From Orbilia blumenaviensis (Eukaryota; Ascomycota; Orbiliomycetes; Orbiliales; Orbiliaceae), in assembly GCA_036872755.1 (NCBI GenBank), contig JAVHNS010000013.1:1116001-1180000 (forward strand): a stretch of DNA of 64,000 bases, given 5' to 3'. The notes below the pieces were generated by a model. It had not been told where the DNA came from, made no database searches, and was given only the letters and a program-made list of their open reading frames with translations. A program made the translations under genes and the position numbers. Below, piece after piece: positions 44,570 to 57,866 of this stretch; within the stretch, counting starts at the first letter, position 1; the number at the start of each line of letters is the position of its first letter.

Positions 44570-47500
44570 TTATATAGTCATCTGCCGCATTCTTGCATCC
44601 AGATTTGTGTCACGGCTGACCCCAGCAACCGGAACATGACTTTGCCCTCCGATCTGGGCTCCACATTCATTGCAAACCCCAACCCGCATAGGCTGTCCAC
44701 ACTCCCCAACCGTAAACTAGAGGAGGAATTTAAATTAGTAAAAGAGCGTTAATTTTTCGCCGACGGGAAGATGTGATGCCTTACCTGGTGGCCATTGGGG
44801 CAGACGTACCAATGCCCAGTTCCGCCAAATTCCCGAGTCATTGCGTCGTAAATTTCTCTCATTTCTTTATTAGTAACCGCCGAGTAAAAGGTGCCACCTT
44901 TGATGGACCTTATGGTCTCTTTGATCTCGGGTATGAGGTTCTTGCAACTTGGAACCACATTGCAGATTTCTAAACACCCTTCAAGATCTTCGATGGCATA
45001 TGCCTTTATACCCGCCACCTTGGAGTCAGACAACTTCTCTTTATCTGTTTGGATTTCGTCCCTATGTTTTGTATGCATTGTCAAGAACTTGGCAAAAGCA
45101 ATGCGCGCCTGTACTTCGATAAGTTGATTCTTGCGTTCTTTGCATGTTTCAACTAACTCGAGACACTTCTCGGCTGCGGACGCTGTAATGACAACTATTC
45201 GCTGCCATAAACGCTTCTTTAGCTCCTGGGCCGTCGAAATTCGGGCGGCAATGATGTCCATATCGCAGACTCTTGAGAGAGCAACTCGTAGCTCTTGGTA
45301 TGCTCCTTCGATACCGAATCGGTATTGGACTACGGAAGGGTTGTAATCCTCTACACTTATACCGTGGTTGCGACATGCTAATACCGTGAGCTCATAGACA
45401 CGGTGGTATGGCTGCTCTTCTTTAGTAACATTGGTGTTGTATTTGCTGATCTCTTTGGCGAGTTTAACAGAATCTGCATAACGTTTCCCAAGACTATAGC
45501 TGCGTTAGCACTAGAAACAGTATGAATAACCTTTAGTATTATATCTTGCAGAGTCTGACTTACTCAGTTGTCGGTACAAACGAGTCCCTTGTTTTTTCCA
45601 GTTCATCCTGAAGGCTGTTAACCTTTTGGATAAGGGCAACCAATGTGCTATGGGAGGCGAGAGTAAACTGTCGGATACAATTTTGTAACTGCGATTTTTT
45701 TACGACTTCGTTGTATCTGGCAGATGTCGTATATGGGGCACGGCATCCGGGACATTTGGGGATCTCAGGCGCCGACTTTTCCTGTAGATATCTACCCGTA
45801 ATCTTCCAGTCTGTCGTGTCGTCGAATTCGAAGAAGTCTTTCATGTGCGCGACCCCATCAAATGTGCTAACAGTGTAGTAATGGCCACAGGGGAGGAAAA
45901 CTATTGGCTCGTCCTTCGAGTTTCGGTATGTTTCAAACATCAACATATCGACGACAAAGTCTTTGACTTCATCTGAGCCGCATTCCCTGCAGAACTTTTT
46001 GTCTGGACACTTCTCTCCGCAAAGTGAGGGGCACTGGTGGCCACACTCAAGGAGCTTGGAACAGACTTTATCGCATGGCAGGATGTTGCACGAAACACCG
46101 CATGGCATAAGACATTTTTGATGTTCGCACCCAAGTATACACTGCTCAGCACAGGGCTGACAGGGGTCTCTGCAATTCCCATCGCACTTAGAATGTGCAC
46201 ACCTAATCTCGCATTTCCTTTTACATGAACTGCAATCTTCACCGTCGTGACATAGCTGCTCGCACGAATGCGAACAAGTGTTAAATGGCCGGCCGCACTT
46301 CTGTGAACATTTTCCGTGGTCAACGGTAATGACTTGACGGTTGTTCTTGGAAGGCTTCCTGCAGTCCATGCATCTATTCTTACAGGAATGCCCGCAGTTA
46401 AGATCAGCGCCGCAGACTGAGGGGCAGTTGAAGTTTGCCGAATGGATATCACGTCCACACTCAACTGTGACCTCGTGATTACATCCAGGTACTTTCTTTT
46501 GAACTCTAGCTCTACAGAAATATTCTGAGAGTTTTTGGTACTGCGAACATCTCATTTGTGTTACCGTGTGTCCGCACTTCAAGAGAACGCCACGGATGGG
46601 AGCCGTGCATGGACCGCAAGGCTGACCGCATTTCGAGGTGCAAGGATGGTCGCAGCCAACAAGTTGCCTGGGGCATGGCTCAAAGCATATTGTGAGCTTG
46701 TGCAAGGCGCTTGAGTGGCATTTTGAAATGCAAGCGTGACCGCATTTCAGTCTCCATTCGCATCTTCTGTCACACCCGCCCTCCGGGGAAAAACGATTGA
46801 AGTCGTCTTTGCAAGCAACATGTATAGTAACATCGCTGTGGCGGTCGCATTGCAACTCAAGGGTGTCTCCGAGGCAGCCATTGATGTTCATCTGGTTTAT
46901 GACATCCGCCCACATCGGAACTGATCCAGCCGTGTTTGCGTCTCCTATGATATACATCCCCCATTTGGCGCGACTAAAGGTTGTTAGAGCTAGTCTACAT
47001 CAATCATTCTCTGGTTAAAGCATACCTTAAGAGGACGTTGATGCGGTTGCTTGTTTTTAAGAACCCACATTGATGATCTTTATTGCTGCGGACAAGGGAG
47101 ATAATCACTACGTCTGCTTCTTCACCCTACAGTGCCCGAAAGGTAAGTGGTAAGTTTAATCAATGATAGCTAGAGGTTTATTTGCTTACTTGGAAGTTAT
47201 CAATGGTTGCAATTCTCACAGCAGCGGCAAGGCTCGATTTCCGGACGACATCTGATGGTGGTGGTGCCTCTTCTTGCTTCTCTTCTTCCTCGAGGAATTC
47301 TGCGGCTTCATCCAGTGCTTGCTGGTCTCTGCTTCCGACGACGATGTCCAATGTATTTCCTAAAATTCTTCTCAATTTCGACATTTGCCCTAGATAGGGC
47401 GTAAGCACTGCAATTTGCTTCTCCTTAAAAACACCTTGGTGTAAAAGATGTGTAACTAATGACAGGACCATTTCCTGTTCAAAGTCATTTGTGTAGGATG

Positions 47501-50500
47501 TGGTCGCTTTGACAGCATCGCCTTTTGAGTCCATATGCATATGGTTCATCCAGAATAGCCTCTTTTTCATACCAGGGATACTTGGGTAGTCGGGGACCTT
47601 GTCGAGGAGGCCGGGGTAGGTTTTGAGCCTGATCAAATCGGCAATTGAGGTGTGCATGCGACGTTGTGTATTGAGGCTTGCAATTGGGAATTTGAGTGGA
47701 ACATTTCCATAAGGCTGCCTTACTAGCCTTTCAAAGAGTGAGACGTCTAGATTATATGCTTGACCTTTCTTGCTTTCTGTGGAGAGATCATAATTGGCGA
47801 CATGCGGTCGTAGTTGCTCGTGGTCGCCTATTAAGATCATATGTACGATCGAAGGTATCAAAGCAGTGATTGTATGTGCCTCCAATATTTCTGAATAGTT
47901 CTAATTAGCGATGCGTCTGGAATGATCGAGTCGGCCTCATATCTCGCAACGTCAAACTTACCTCCCGCTTCCTCACAGAATAATACTTTCGCATCAACCC
48001 TTTCAAGCATATCTGCATGTGCAGCTAGACCAGATGTGGTGACTCCAATGATATCTGCCGCTTGCAATAATCTTCTATCTCTTTCTTTCCTTAGCGTGGA
48101 TAGTTTTTCATTTGCTACCCGATGCTGTTCTGCTACGTCTGCAAGGCCGGCGATGGCGTTTTGGCGGATTTCTCCTCTCCAAAATGTAAGCACTGCATTA
48201 ATCTCGAACGGAGTAAGAGAGGTCCATGGGTTTTCAGTTGTATTTAAAATAGACCGAACAGATCTATTGATAGTCCCTAACCGAGCTTTCCTCTTCCAGA
48301 CCTGAAAGGGTTTCTGTTTCCCGTTCCCGTGTTGGACGATGAACCCTTCATCATCAACATCTTCCACGAATAATGCCTTGAAGAAATGAGGATAGTTATC
48401 CTGAATATGGGTGCGGAATGTAACATCTGACTCTGGGTGTAAAAGGACTCTACAATAATCGGCGGCTTCAGATACTAGCGTTCGGATGGTGGATCTGGTC
48501 TCCCACATTTCGCTGTTTTCAACCTTCGTATTATCTGTCGAACGAACAAGGTTTTTCAGAAGACACTTCTCAAGGCGTTCGGATTTTGATCTTGAGCCCA
48601 GTCGGACGATGTTACCAATCTTGATATCAAGCAAGTGTTCGAGGAATTGATCGAGGGCATGGTTAGTGTAGCAGCTGCCTCAGATAATAGGTTACGAATC
48701 AGTAAACTGCACGCGAATAATGATCTGCAAAGATACAGATACCAATAGGGCATTCTTAGATATCGCTTTCACTTACACGCAAACCACAGGGCCCAAGTTA
48801 GCTTTGGTCTTGTTGGCAAGCAAAACTTTGACAATCTTCGTTCCCACGAAACTCTTCCCAGTGCCCGGTGGCCCCTGAATGAGTCCTACTTCCCGGGACA
48901 GGGCTTTAACCAACGATTGAGCCTGCCCTTCATCTAAACTTGTATTTTCAAGTAAATTTTGCATGTCGAAATCGTTTGCTGCAGGATATAGACGAACTGG
49001 TGTGGCTGGTCGGGTGGTAAATATCGAACTGAGATCAAAAAAGAAACCGGGACGCGAGGCGTATACTGGCGGCTTTACTTGAACCTTAGAGCCGTCGTCT
49101 GCGCAAGGCTGGTAGTCAAGAGATGGGTCAGGTGCGAGCCAGTCGATAAATGGTATTCCTTGGGTGTTATCGAACCGTTTCTGCAATCCTTGGAGAATTG
49201 GGCGAAACGATGCAAGCAAAGTTTTCGGGAATTCAACAAGATCGATTTTAGAAGAGTATGCGGAAGATGTCAGTAGCTTAGAGAGCCATACAACATCCGT
49301 TTCGCGAACGACGTTAGCAAAACATATTGTGATCCCAGCGCGTTTTTGATCATCTGCAAGTGTTAATACTGTCTGATTTGAGTCCTCATCAATCTCATCC
49401 CTGTCCCTCTCTGAAATATCACGTTGCGTAACGTATCGGTCAGCGACTGTGAAGAATACGGCCTCGTTCTCTTCGTTAAGTATACAAACAAGTGAGCTGA
49501 AGCTGAGAACATCTTCATTGCCCCACCACTCCCGCCGTTCTTGATTGGATGTGAATGGTATTGGTTGATCGAATGTGATCCCGATTTTTAATCCATGACG
49601 AGGAGACAAACTTATGTACTCCACTTGGACGTTTTGATGGATGAGTACCGCAACGCCGGCTGTGAAATATCTTTTAACTCCATCATTTTTCCTCCTTGGT
49701 CCTCGTAGGGCCGCAAGGTTTCCACGGTTTTCTATGACCTGGCGGAGAGCTTCACGAAGACAGCCAATGCTGTCCTCCCGTAGGAGTCTGAATTGGGTGT
49801 CAAGAAGTTTCTGGTTTCGGTCTAGGTGGGTTATCTCTCCTCCAAACCTGGGAAGGTACTCTGCTTCCGTTGAGCGAATTTCTTGAGGTGTAGGAAGAAT
49901 ATGAATATCCGTAATCGAAGCGTGATCATTGTCATGTCTGGGTCCAAGCTCCGAAAGGGTTCCTGGTAGTCGGGTCACAGCTTGAATAGCAGGGTGAAGA
50001 GTTGGGTGTGCGATACCCTTACTCCCCCCTGCCAACCAACTAGCAAAACTCGAAAATATTGAGTTTACCTCATTTGATTTAGGCTTGGTGGGAATTAGGG
50101 AGGGTATCTGTTCTCCAAGCGCCAGTTGCTCGTTGATTATCTTGAAGTTCTGATGGAGCGGTCGCATTTCGGGGTTCACCAGCAAATTTTGTTCATTTGC
50201 CTGGGTAAGAGCTTCTCGCGCAACTTTCTTTACTCCTTCCTGGACCATCGCGCTGGAGTTCAGCTGGATAGTATGTTTGAGAGCCGATATAATCATGGGG
50301 AAAGTCTCGAGATAATCATCAGGATTGTTTGTCATCAAGGTTCTCGAGCGGGACAGAACTCTTTCAAAGAACTGAACGCCGCGAGTTCCGGAGACGCCAT
50401 AGATGACATTGTAGATTGTGCCTGCGTATCTTTCGATAACTATGGACGTTTGAAACTCGTGGTTCGTGACAACTTTCAAAAACGGGATAATATGGCCGAC

Positions 50501-51028
50501 GAAATTTAACTCTTCGGAGGTGCCATCGTAGGTGAAATCTGCTTCCAGGAGCTGTTGAATGTGTTTTAAATTGTTCTCATCTGCGAGTCCTTTGATCACT
50601 TCCTGGGCCGTCCCAATATCTTTAGATGTGATAAGAACCAGAGCCCCTTCAAGGAACGTCTTCATCTGGATCGGCGAATAGGTGCCCCGATTTCGACATA
50701 TCCGCTTCCAACTTTCTAATGTAGTAGGTACCGTCGAAGATGCCGTTGTAGTTGCTTGAGTCAGGGAGGCCGCGATGGTGTTTTGACTAGAAGACTGTGT
50801 AGTCGAGGGGATAGTCGACCGACCGGCTAGAGCCTGGGCGCCCGAGCTGCGGCGGCTAGTTGATACAGTGAAATGGCCGTACGTGCAGTTGTCCCCCCGA
50901 CGGCAGTTCTTGTTTCTCTGGAAATCTCGACATGCCTCCGCGAGGTTTTCTTGGTGTGCATACTTGCATTTTGGTCCCCGTCTACAGTTGCCTTTCCGCC
51001 ATTGAAAGCAGATTCTAGGGCTTGACAT
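44570..51028 (-). CDS. ZNFX1-type RNA helicase (CCCH, SF1 helicase, NF-X1 fingers, RZ finger)
   Basis: Seven exons: 51028-48777, 48674-47962, 47890-47190, 47126-47026, 46973-45564, 45499-44785, 44716-44570 (6039 nt, 2012 residues). Two CCCH fingers occupy residues 7-53 (C-x7-C-x5-C-x3-H, then C-x8-C-x5-C-x3-H). A Ser/Thr-rich linker and an armadillo-like helical region follow. The UPF1-like SF1 helicase has GPPGTGKS (719-726), CYTNHALDQFL, CEEAGEILEAH, ILIGDHEQLRP, TIDNFQGEEADVV and NVLLSRAKWGMYIIGD. NF-X1-type Cys/His repeats span about 1310-1580. The C-terminal RZ finger (about 1954-1988, GHWYVCPNGHQ with GECG and CNECGAQIGG) is split by the last intron. Animal ZNFX1 acts in small-RNA inheritance and dsRNA-linked antiviral defence. 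Fungal relatives are tied to RNA surveillance or heterochromatin. The role here is inferred. Confidence 0.95.
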
Positions 51029-54000
51029 GTTATTTATGTTGCTGGATATAGATGATACCGAATTCGTAGGTCCAGGGGCTCAGATGTAGTGCCACTATTG
51101 CGGTGTCTTAACCGGATATTGTTGGGCCTAGAGATATGAGTGTTTGTGGGAGGGAGGGAAGTCTTTCGTAAGTGGGATGTGGGAGGTGTATGTGGGAGTA
51201 GCACTAAAGTGTGGACACTAGATCAATCAATAGGCGTGAACGCGCGTGAGTTCAAATAAAATAAAATAAAATAAAAGATTAAGCCTAAGCAGCTGGAGAA
51301 TGACGATGCCAATCCTGTCTGGCACTTCGCGGATTAATATAATGATGGCTGGCTTTGGCCAGTAGAATTCTAGGAAACTCAATGTCAGATCCTTCTACGC
51401 CAATCTGGATTGAAAGCTTCCTGTGTACCTTTGCAACTTTGATCACCTAAGTCTAGTGCTTACGTACTCCTAGACGCTTCAACTCTTATTGTTGCTGGAA
51501 TGATCTTCAATTAATTGTGGCCACTCTAGTTGATGCTGGATGCCCAGCTACCTCTTTGACAGACTGCACTTACTAACAAGCTCATTGATTTAAAATCTTA
51601 CTCTGGCCTTCCCAAATTTTGTATATTTCCGTCCTCCTTCGAACTTTAAATCTTAGTGTATAGTGAATACGAGTGAATTAGATTGGAGATTTGTATATTA
51701 CTTTAGGGCTATAGAGGTGATAACGATAATTCTAAAGACTAAAAACCCCCCCTCCGAGAGAAAGAAAATAGAATCTAACAACACTGGCTGCGGGAATTGG
51801 TTCCAAGGTGTGATCGAATACGTACGTACGGATCCAGCCTGTGAATGAGACATTGTCTGGTCAAGCCGAGTCTAGATATTAACAAGGATTAGGCAATTGA
51901 TCAACCGATAGGTAGCTTGCAATTAACTGGGAGCTTCCGCGCGAGCTTTCGTCTCGCTGGGATCGAGGCTGTGGAATTTGATATCAAATGCGGATATCGA
52001 ATAGCTAGCAGCAATATAATGCCTGAATTTTATGCCAGGCTGATTCAAGTTCATTGTCTGAGTTGGCGGGGAAAGCGCATGCACGTTTGCTTTGAAAGAC
52101 AGATGCAATGCACTGTCTTTGGCCTCCTTGCGTCAGATTACAGAGAATCTCTTTTGCAATTGGCGTAATCAATCAATTTACAAGACATGTGGCACAATAT
52201 ATGAACTTCAAAATCCTTTTGATCCTTGGTGCGGGACGGATACATATCGCTACCTTGAGCCCAGTTTCTTGAGCCCACCAATCAAAACAAAAGACTGCGA
52301 AGGCCGTTTAACGTTTGGTTTACCCCTCCAGCTCCTTCTGCTGCTTGTCATACGGTGAGCGCAGTACGTAACCGTGTTGTGGCATCCGGCTCTGCTGGGT
52401 ATGCTAAATTGGTGATATTGTCTGGTGCTGGCATACTGGATGCTAGCTACTCCCAATATGGCCAATATTTCCGCGGATTATTACTTGCTATCGACAGCTT
52501 TTTCAATACCTATAACATATCTACGGAAAAGAGCTCACCAGACCAATCTATGGAAACCCCGAGAATAACCAAATATATCGTGCCTACTACGCACATAGTA
52601 TGTAAAATTTCAAAACGTAACCAATTTTGTTAGGAGAACAACAACTGAGTTAGGCAAGACCCCTGTACAGCTGTCACCCACAATTCTTATCTGTGATGTG
52701 AGTGCCAAGCATAACCATGGTCTTTCCTTGTAGAAAAATATGCGCCAGGAAGATACTATACGGTTTTAAAGAAGAAAGGCTTTGTCGGCGTATAGAGGTA
52801 GGTGCGGGAACTGGGGCATTTTCATGTGACGTTACGGGAACTGCGAAGGCAGAAAGCCGTGCCACTATCAAGCAGCAAGGTCCAGTCAGCCACGGAGAAG
52901 GATTGTCCCAACTAGAAGCCGAGGATCCAATGCAGCACATTCTTTGGGTTTCTGTTGCCGCCAGCGCTATATATATCTACCGCACCTTTGAGAAGCGCAA
53001 AACTCTCCGGGGCATGACGAGGCTAGCTAAGCTAGTGAATGCTGAAAGTCCCTGGTTTATGTTAGAAATGGTCTGGAAGGTACTGGTAAAGATAGTTATC
53101 AATGCATCCGGGGTGGTTCAACCTACTGGAAGGAGGCATCGGGTGGCCACACGCTAACTCTCAATTGATCAAGCGATGTCGATATCGCGGGGGACTGCTT
53201 GTTCTATTCTCAAGGGTGTATTGGGTTGTATTGATTTTATGCCCCCTGGATCTAAGCCACTACAGGGTATCCGTGACGTATGTAATGATGGAATTATAAA
53301 AATCAAAACAAAGAGAGGGGAAAAAAACCCCCCATGTTTTGAGGTCCATTGATTTGTCGGCCAGACGTCTGGTGAGATCAAGTGACTACGTGGGTTTACG
53401 CACTGCTATTGTTGCCTGTTATTCGAGTATACCGCTGATAATAAGCTTGAACAAGGGATTAGAACAAAGAAGGCTCGATATGCAATGTTTGCTTCAAAAG
53501 ACTCATAGTCGTACGTGTGTATACTGCATATGTGGGATGTATAGGCTGGGCATCTAGCTCATGCGTTGTGTGGTATTTTGAAAATGGATTGACCACCACG
53601 CAGGGTTGGAGACGTCGAAAGTATCAGGCTAACTACGGGCTTGGGGCATTGAATTTTAAAAGCCTCGCCCTCATCAATCGTGACCGTCCTGATCACCCTC
53701 CAACAAGGCTGTTTTGTTTCTTCAGGTATCATGACGATGTAATACTATTGGTGCGGGGCCTTTGGTGGTACAGCCGGGTGTGGTGGGAAATTACTTGGCG
53801 AGACGAATGTGTAATCCCTGCAAATCGTGCCTGATGTTTTCTGGCAGGCAGAAGATTTGGGGGTCTGGGAGAGCACCCTCGTCCTTTGGATTGAGATAAA
53901 TCTCGCTCACTATCCCCTCCGCATCTACGAAGGCATCCCTTTAAAGTCTTCATAGCGGGGGAAGTCAACTACTTCATATACCTAAACCGTATTCTTTGCC

Positions 54001-54187
54001 ACTCTCACTTTCTTTCACAAGGCACTGTGCCAACTTCCAACAAACTCCCGAGCGGGAGTGAGAGCGTCCTATTTCCTGTTGGGCTACGGGCCTCACCGTA
54101 GCAGGCTCGGGTCTGACAGCCAGTCGGTATTATCATCCTCTCCGACTGGCATCGTCTTTCACCGTCTTTCTCCCCTTACCTTTATAA
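51029..54187. other. Divergent intergenic region
   Basis: Upstream of both the ZNFX1-type gene (minus) and the C2H2 gene (plus). It holds a (TAAAA)n run near 51258-51277 and AT-rich DNA. Three perfect short hairpins lie close to the C2H2 gene: 54045-54058 (CTCCCG-ag-CGGGAG), about 54084-54101 (CTACGG...CCGTAG) and 54119-54150 (GCCAGTCGG...CCGACTGGC). A frame open over 52702-53157 begins with GTG and shows no motif, so it is not called. Confidence 0.5.
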
Positions 54188-55724
54188 ACCGCCAAAATAT
54201 CCGACTTCTGTGATCTAACCTCTAATCTTGATCACGAACCAAACCCCCTATTTGACCAAGACCTCGCTCTTGGTTCTGAAGTTAGTTATCTTCTTGACGA
54301 GATCTGTAGTTCTCAAGAGGACTTTGGACACGGGAGAGTTCAAAGTTTATCGGAGACCTACGACAGTGAACTGCTAGTTACTACTAGTGGTTCTAGTCAC
54401 AGTAGTCTTATCCAGACTACTGAAGATCACGGTGCTCACTATGAGTTCCAACACGGATGCTTGACTGGCTTTTCTGCCGAGTCTAGTCGTATGTATACCC
54501 ACTCCAATTATATATATATATTTATTTTATTTTCCCTCTTTCTTTTCTCCATCTCCTCGCCGGTCTAACATAAGGGTCTTGATATTCTACTGTAGACGAA
54601 TCCGATTCTTTATTACCCCTAACCTATGATCCCCTAACCACCTTCAACGTGCCCGGTACCCATACCGTGGCCATGCCTCTTGTCGACAATTTTAATTCTA
54701 TTCCACCCTGTGACGCGACTGCGCCGGGGCCATTAGGTCTGTTCTCAGCGATCCTAAACAAAGTCAAATAAAATCATTTGTTATTTGTGGCTAATCAGAA
54801 CGCATATGCGCAGACCTCGGCCAAAGCCTCCAGTTTCAATACTCACCTGTAAATTCAGGTTGTGATTTCACATTATTTTCGGAGGAAGACAGTAAGGAGG
54901 AGTCATTGAGTCTTCAATGCCCTCTTAAAACCCCTACGAGCCCAGGCTCGTACCCGACCAACTCCCCAGACTCTTTCTTCAGCTCTGAAGACGCCCCAGG
55001 TTCCCCCTCGGTTTTAGGGCTCTCAGGAGGCTCCAACAGGAGCACCAGCCCCGCCGAAAGTTTAAATGCTCTGGCTGAGAGAAGACTTCGGGAAGATGAT
55101 GGCGGGAGGAGAAGGAGGAAGCTCTCCACCGTTACACCAGCCAAACCCGCTCGGGTAGAAAAGAAAGCCCCCACAGAGCGGAGAAAAACAAAAATCAAGC
55201 GTCCCCGGCAGCCGTCTCTTTTTTGCCGTTGGGAGAAATGTGGGGCCAGTTTTACCAGACAACGGGACTTCGAGATGCACATGGGCAAACATGAGAAGCC
55301 ACTCTTCTTTTGCGAGATTTGTGATCAACTTCTTACACGTAAAGACAACCGCAGGAAGCACGATAGCTCTAAGCGCCATAAAGAAAATTTGGCAGCCAGT
55401 CAAGCCAAGTTGGCCAATTCCCCTGTGCTTTCCCCCCCCTCTGGTTCATCAGGCTGCCGTTCATCATCCGACCTCAGCCCAACTGTGAGCACCTCCAGTT
55501 CCCTATCCTACCTCGAGTGTGCGCCGCTCCTTTTCGACTACCCCCATCCGCAACCCTTTTTAACAAATCAATGCACCGTTACTAATGTTCTACCTCTAAA
55601 TACCGAAGTAAAAATGTTAATGCTTCAGGCAAAAATAACAGCACTTGGTGAGAAACACGAAGCGCTCAATTCCGAATTGAGAGAAGTTATGCAAGAGATG
55701 GAAACCATGCGCAGAGAGACTTAA
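54188..55724 (+). CDS. C2H2 zinc-finger protein (two fingers plus coiled coil), 5' end unresolved
   Basis: Open exons: 54188-54488, 54596-54736, 54814-55724. Introns 54489-54595 (gtatgt...ctgtag) and 54737-54813 (gtctgt...gcgcag) preserve one frame. The N-terminal 200 residues are acidic and Ser/Thr-rich (LFDQDLALGSEVSYLLDEI). A Ser/Pro segment and a basic stretch precede two C2H2 fingers: CRWEKC...H-x3-H, then CEIC...RKDNRRKH...H. A C-terminal coiled coil (about the last 45 residues, MLMLQAKITALGEKHEALNS and on) follows. The 100 codons of the first exon contain no ATG after the stop at 54185, and the first in-frame ATG is at 54673. A missing upstream exon, a non-AUG start or a lost start are all possible. 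It is the closest in layout to the gene at 24071. Confidence 0.72.
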
Positions 55725-56039
55725 CTCTTTTTGGGGGTGTTAAAAATTCAAACCCTAAGTAAACTTTAAAAGTCTAGCTCTATGTGGGAAGAAAGCCCCT
55801 GCTACAATGAAGGACCTGCTAATCTCCCGGAGCAACCGGCATTGAAGACTAGGCGCTGCCATGCATGACTTTCCTTATCAACTCTTTCTACAACGGCCCT
55901 GTGCCCTCACTGATAACCCACCGAGGTTCTTAACTTTCTCGAATTGTCTGCCCTAGCATATAAAAATAAGTCTCAGGCCTGACGTTGAACAATCTTCCCT
56001 CGTTGTAGGAGTATGAAGCTTTGTCATTCTATCTGTTTT

Positions 56040-56100
56040 ATTTCTCGAAGAAAGATTTACTAGATTTTTTCTAGGCAGAGTCTATCTTTCTTTGAGAATT
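56040..56100. repeat. Inverted repeat downstream of C2H2 gene
   Basis: Arms 56040-56056 and 56084-56100 match at 15 of 17 positions (TCTCGAAGAAAGAT against its inverse). Inside them, CTAGA-ttttt-TCTAG forms a second small stem. It lies about 320 bases past the C2H2 stop. It could be a structured 3' element or chance in AT-rich sequence. Confidence 0.55.
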
Positions 56101-57866
56101 TAATGGAGGTGATAACGTTGCTTAACTTTGACGAAGTGGGAAGATTGTTCGGGGTCATGCCAGAGGCCTGGGGTATGGGGATTCTTGCGAAGTTCGTGGA
56201 ACCATAAAGGCATTTAGTGATTCAGGTATCTCGTTGGCGTGAAAGAGTGTTTGGAAATCCCATGTCATGGCTGCACTGGCATATCTAGACTATGGAACAA
56301 TCAAGAAGTTTACACACGCATACACACCCCCTCTCTCCCTTTATCCCTCTCTCTATGGAAATCGCATCTAGGTTTCTTGCACCCTAAGCCCAACTTTGTT
56401 TATAATGGGTCCCTCCCAGTTTCGTTGTTTCTCCCCTCTCATCCCGCACTCTTTTCTGTCTGGTTTACGATATATTTTATTTCTACCACTCGTCAAATCC
56501 TGTCTCATTACCTTTCATGTCCAATACTCATGTCCTCGTCCTCTCGTGTACCTACTTAACCACTGAGGGTCTCTTATGCAACCCTCCCCCTACATTCTTG
56601 TTCTCTAAATCTATCCTACTCATGTGCATCTCTTATCTAAGCTCCAAACAAGAAACTCACGCATTGATCTTGTGAACCCTCTCGCCCATATAAGACCGAG
56701 AGCAATAGACCAGCCTCGATCCCAGGAATTGCTAGTCCGGGTAACCAGGGATCAGAAGCGTATGTGGTACAGTCCATGGATATGGCAAACTTGAGCGGGG
56801 AGGACCGGCAATTTGGTGAACTCCTACCTAAGCTTTAAGGGGGAAAGTTTTACCACAGATGCATGTTGGTCTGGTGAACCTTAGGATGCATGTCTGAGGG
56901 CGGCCTCAGAAGCGAAATATAGTTAACGTGAGCTCAGGCCGACAAAGAGCGCCCCGAGAGCACCCGCAGATAAGCCTGCCGCTAGTTACCCGGAATCCGG
57001 ACGGTTTGAATTTGCGAATAGGGCCAGAGGCGTTATTGGAATGCTATATGCATGCAGGAACACTTCTTATCGACAGAAAGCCATCAAGTATCTATCCTGA
57101 GCTCGCAATCTTCCCGGCCTATGTTTTACAGATCGACGCTAAGGAATATGAGCAAACAATTCTGAACATACATACATATGCGCGCATCCCTAAGATTTTA
57201 GCACCCACATTCGATCGAGGCCCATCGATACTTGAAGACTGTTCCAAAATTAAGGACATTGGTATATTGGTACCGAGACGTTGAGCCGAATGCGACCCTT
57301 GACCTTGCCGGCATCCCTGACCCATGTATTAATGATCTAGTCATATACCTGCGAGAGACAAGTACCCCAGGTACGGAAATGGAGGGCCCGTGCAGATGAA
57401 TTCAAGCCTGTTGTTCAATTAACCTGCGGGGCAAGAAAGGCTGGAAGGGACGATCTAGTTGGCTCACCATACCCCAACATCCTTTTGCGAGAGACGACCG
57501 TTGAGATCATGGGGCGGCGATGCCAACAAGCTGCTTGTACGCACTATATAAAAGTGCCTGTTAGTTCAAAGATAACAAGGAGCTCATCACGAGCTCTTTA
57601 TAATCTTCCGGCCTGGAGGCTTGTGGAACCTTCAATCGACCTCTATTTCATGTATACCTTCAACATTCTAATCCTGTTGAACAGTACGTGTTCTAAGATT
57701 GCCTGGGTTTCGGCAGCTTTGCGCAATGGTTTGCAAATTTGCATAGTGCACAGCCCGTCCAACGTTACGCGCCAACTAACCCATCAACTAATTAATAAAG
57801 TAGGCAGCTTATTGCTTAATATCTCTTAAGAGATAGAAGGCCGGTGCCAGGTTCTACAAATTTGAC

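Noticed and set aside
45940..46464. 174-codon minus-strand frame inside the NF-X1 finger region
   Set aside because: It is an alternative frame of the ZNFX1-type gene; the true frame carries the Cys/His repeats and splices correctly.
52702..53157. 151-codon plus-strand frame
   Set aside because: Begins with GTG; no motif, signal peptide or splice-consistent extension.
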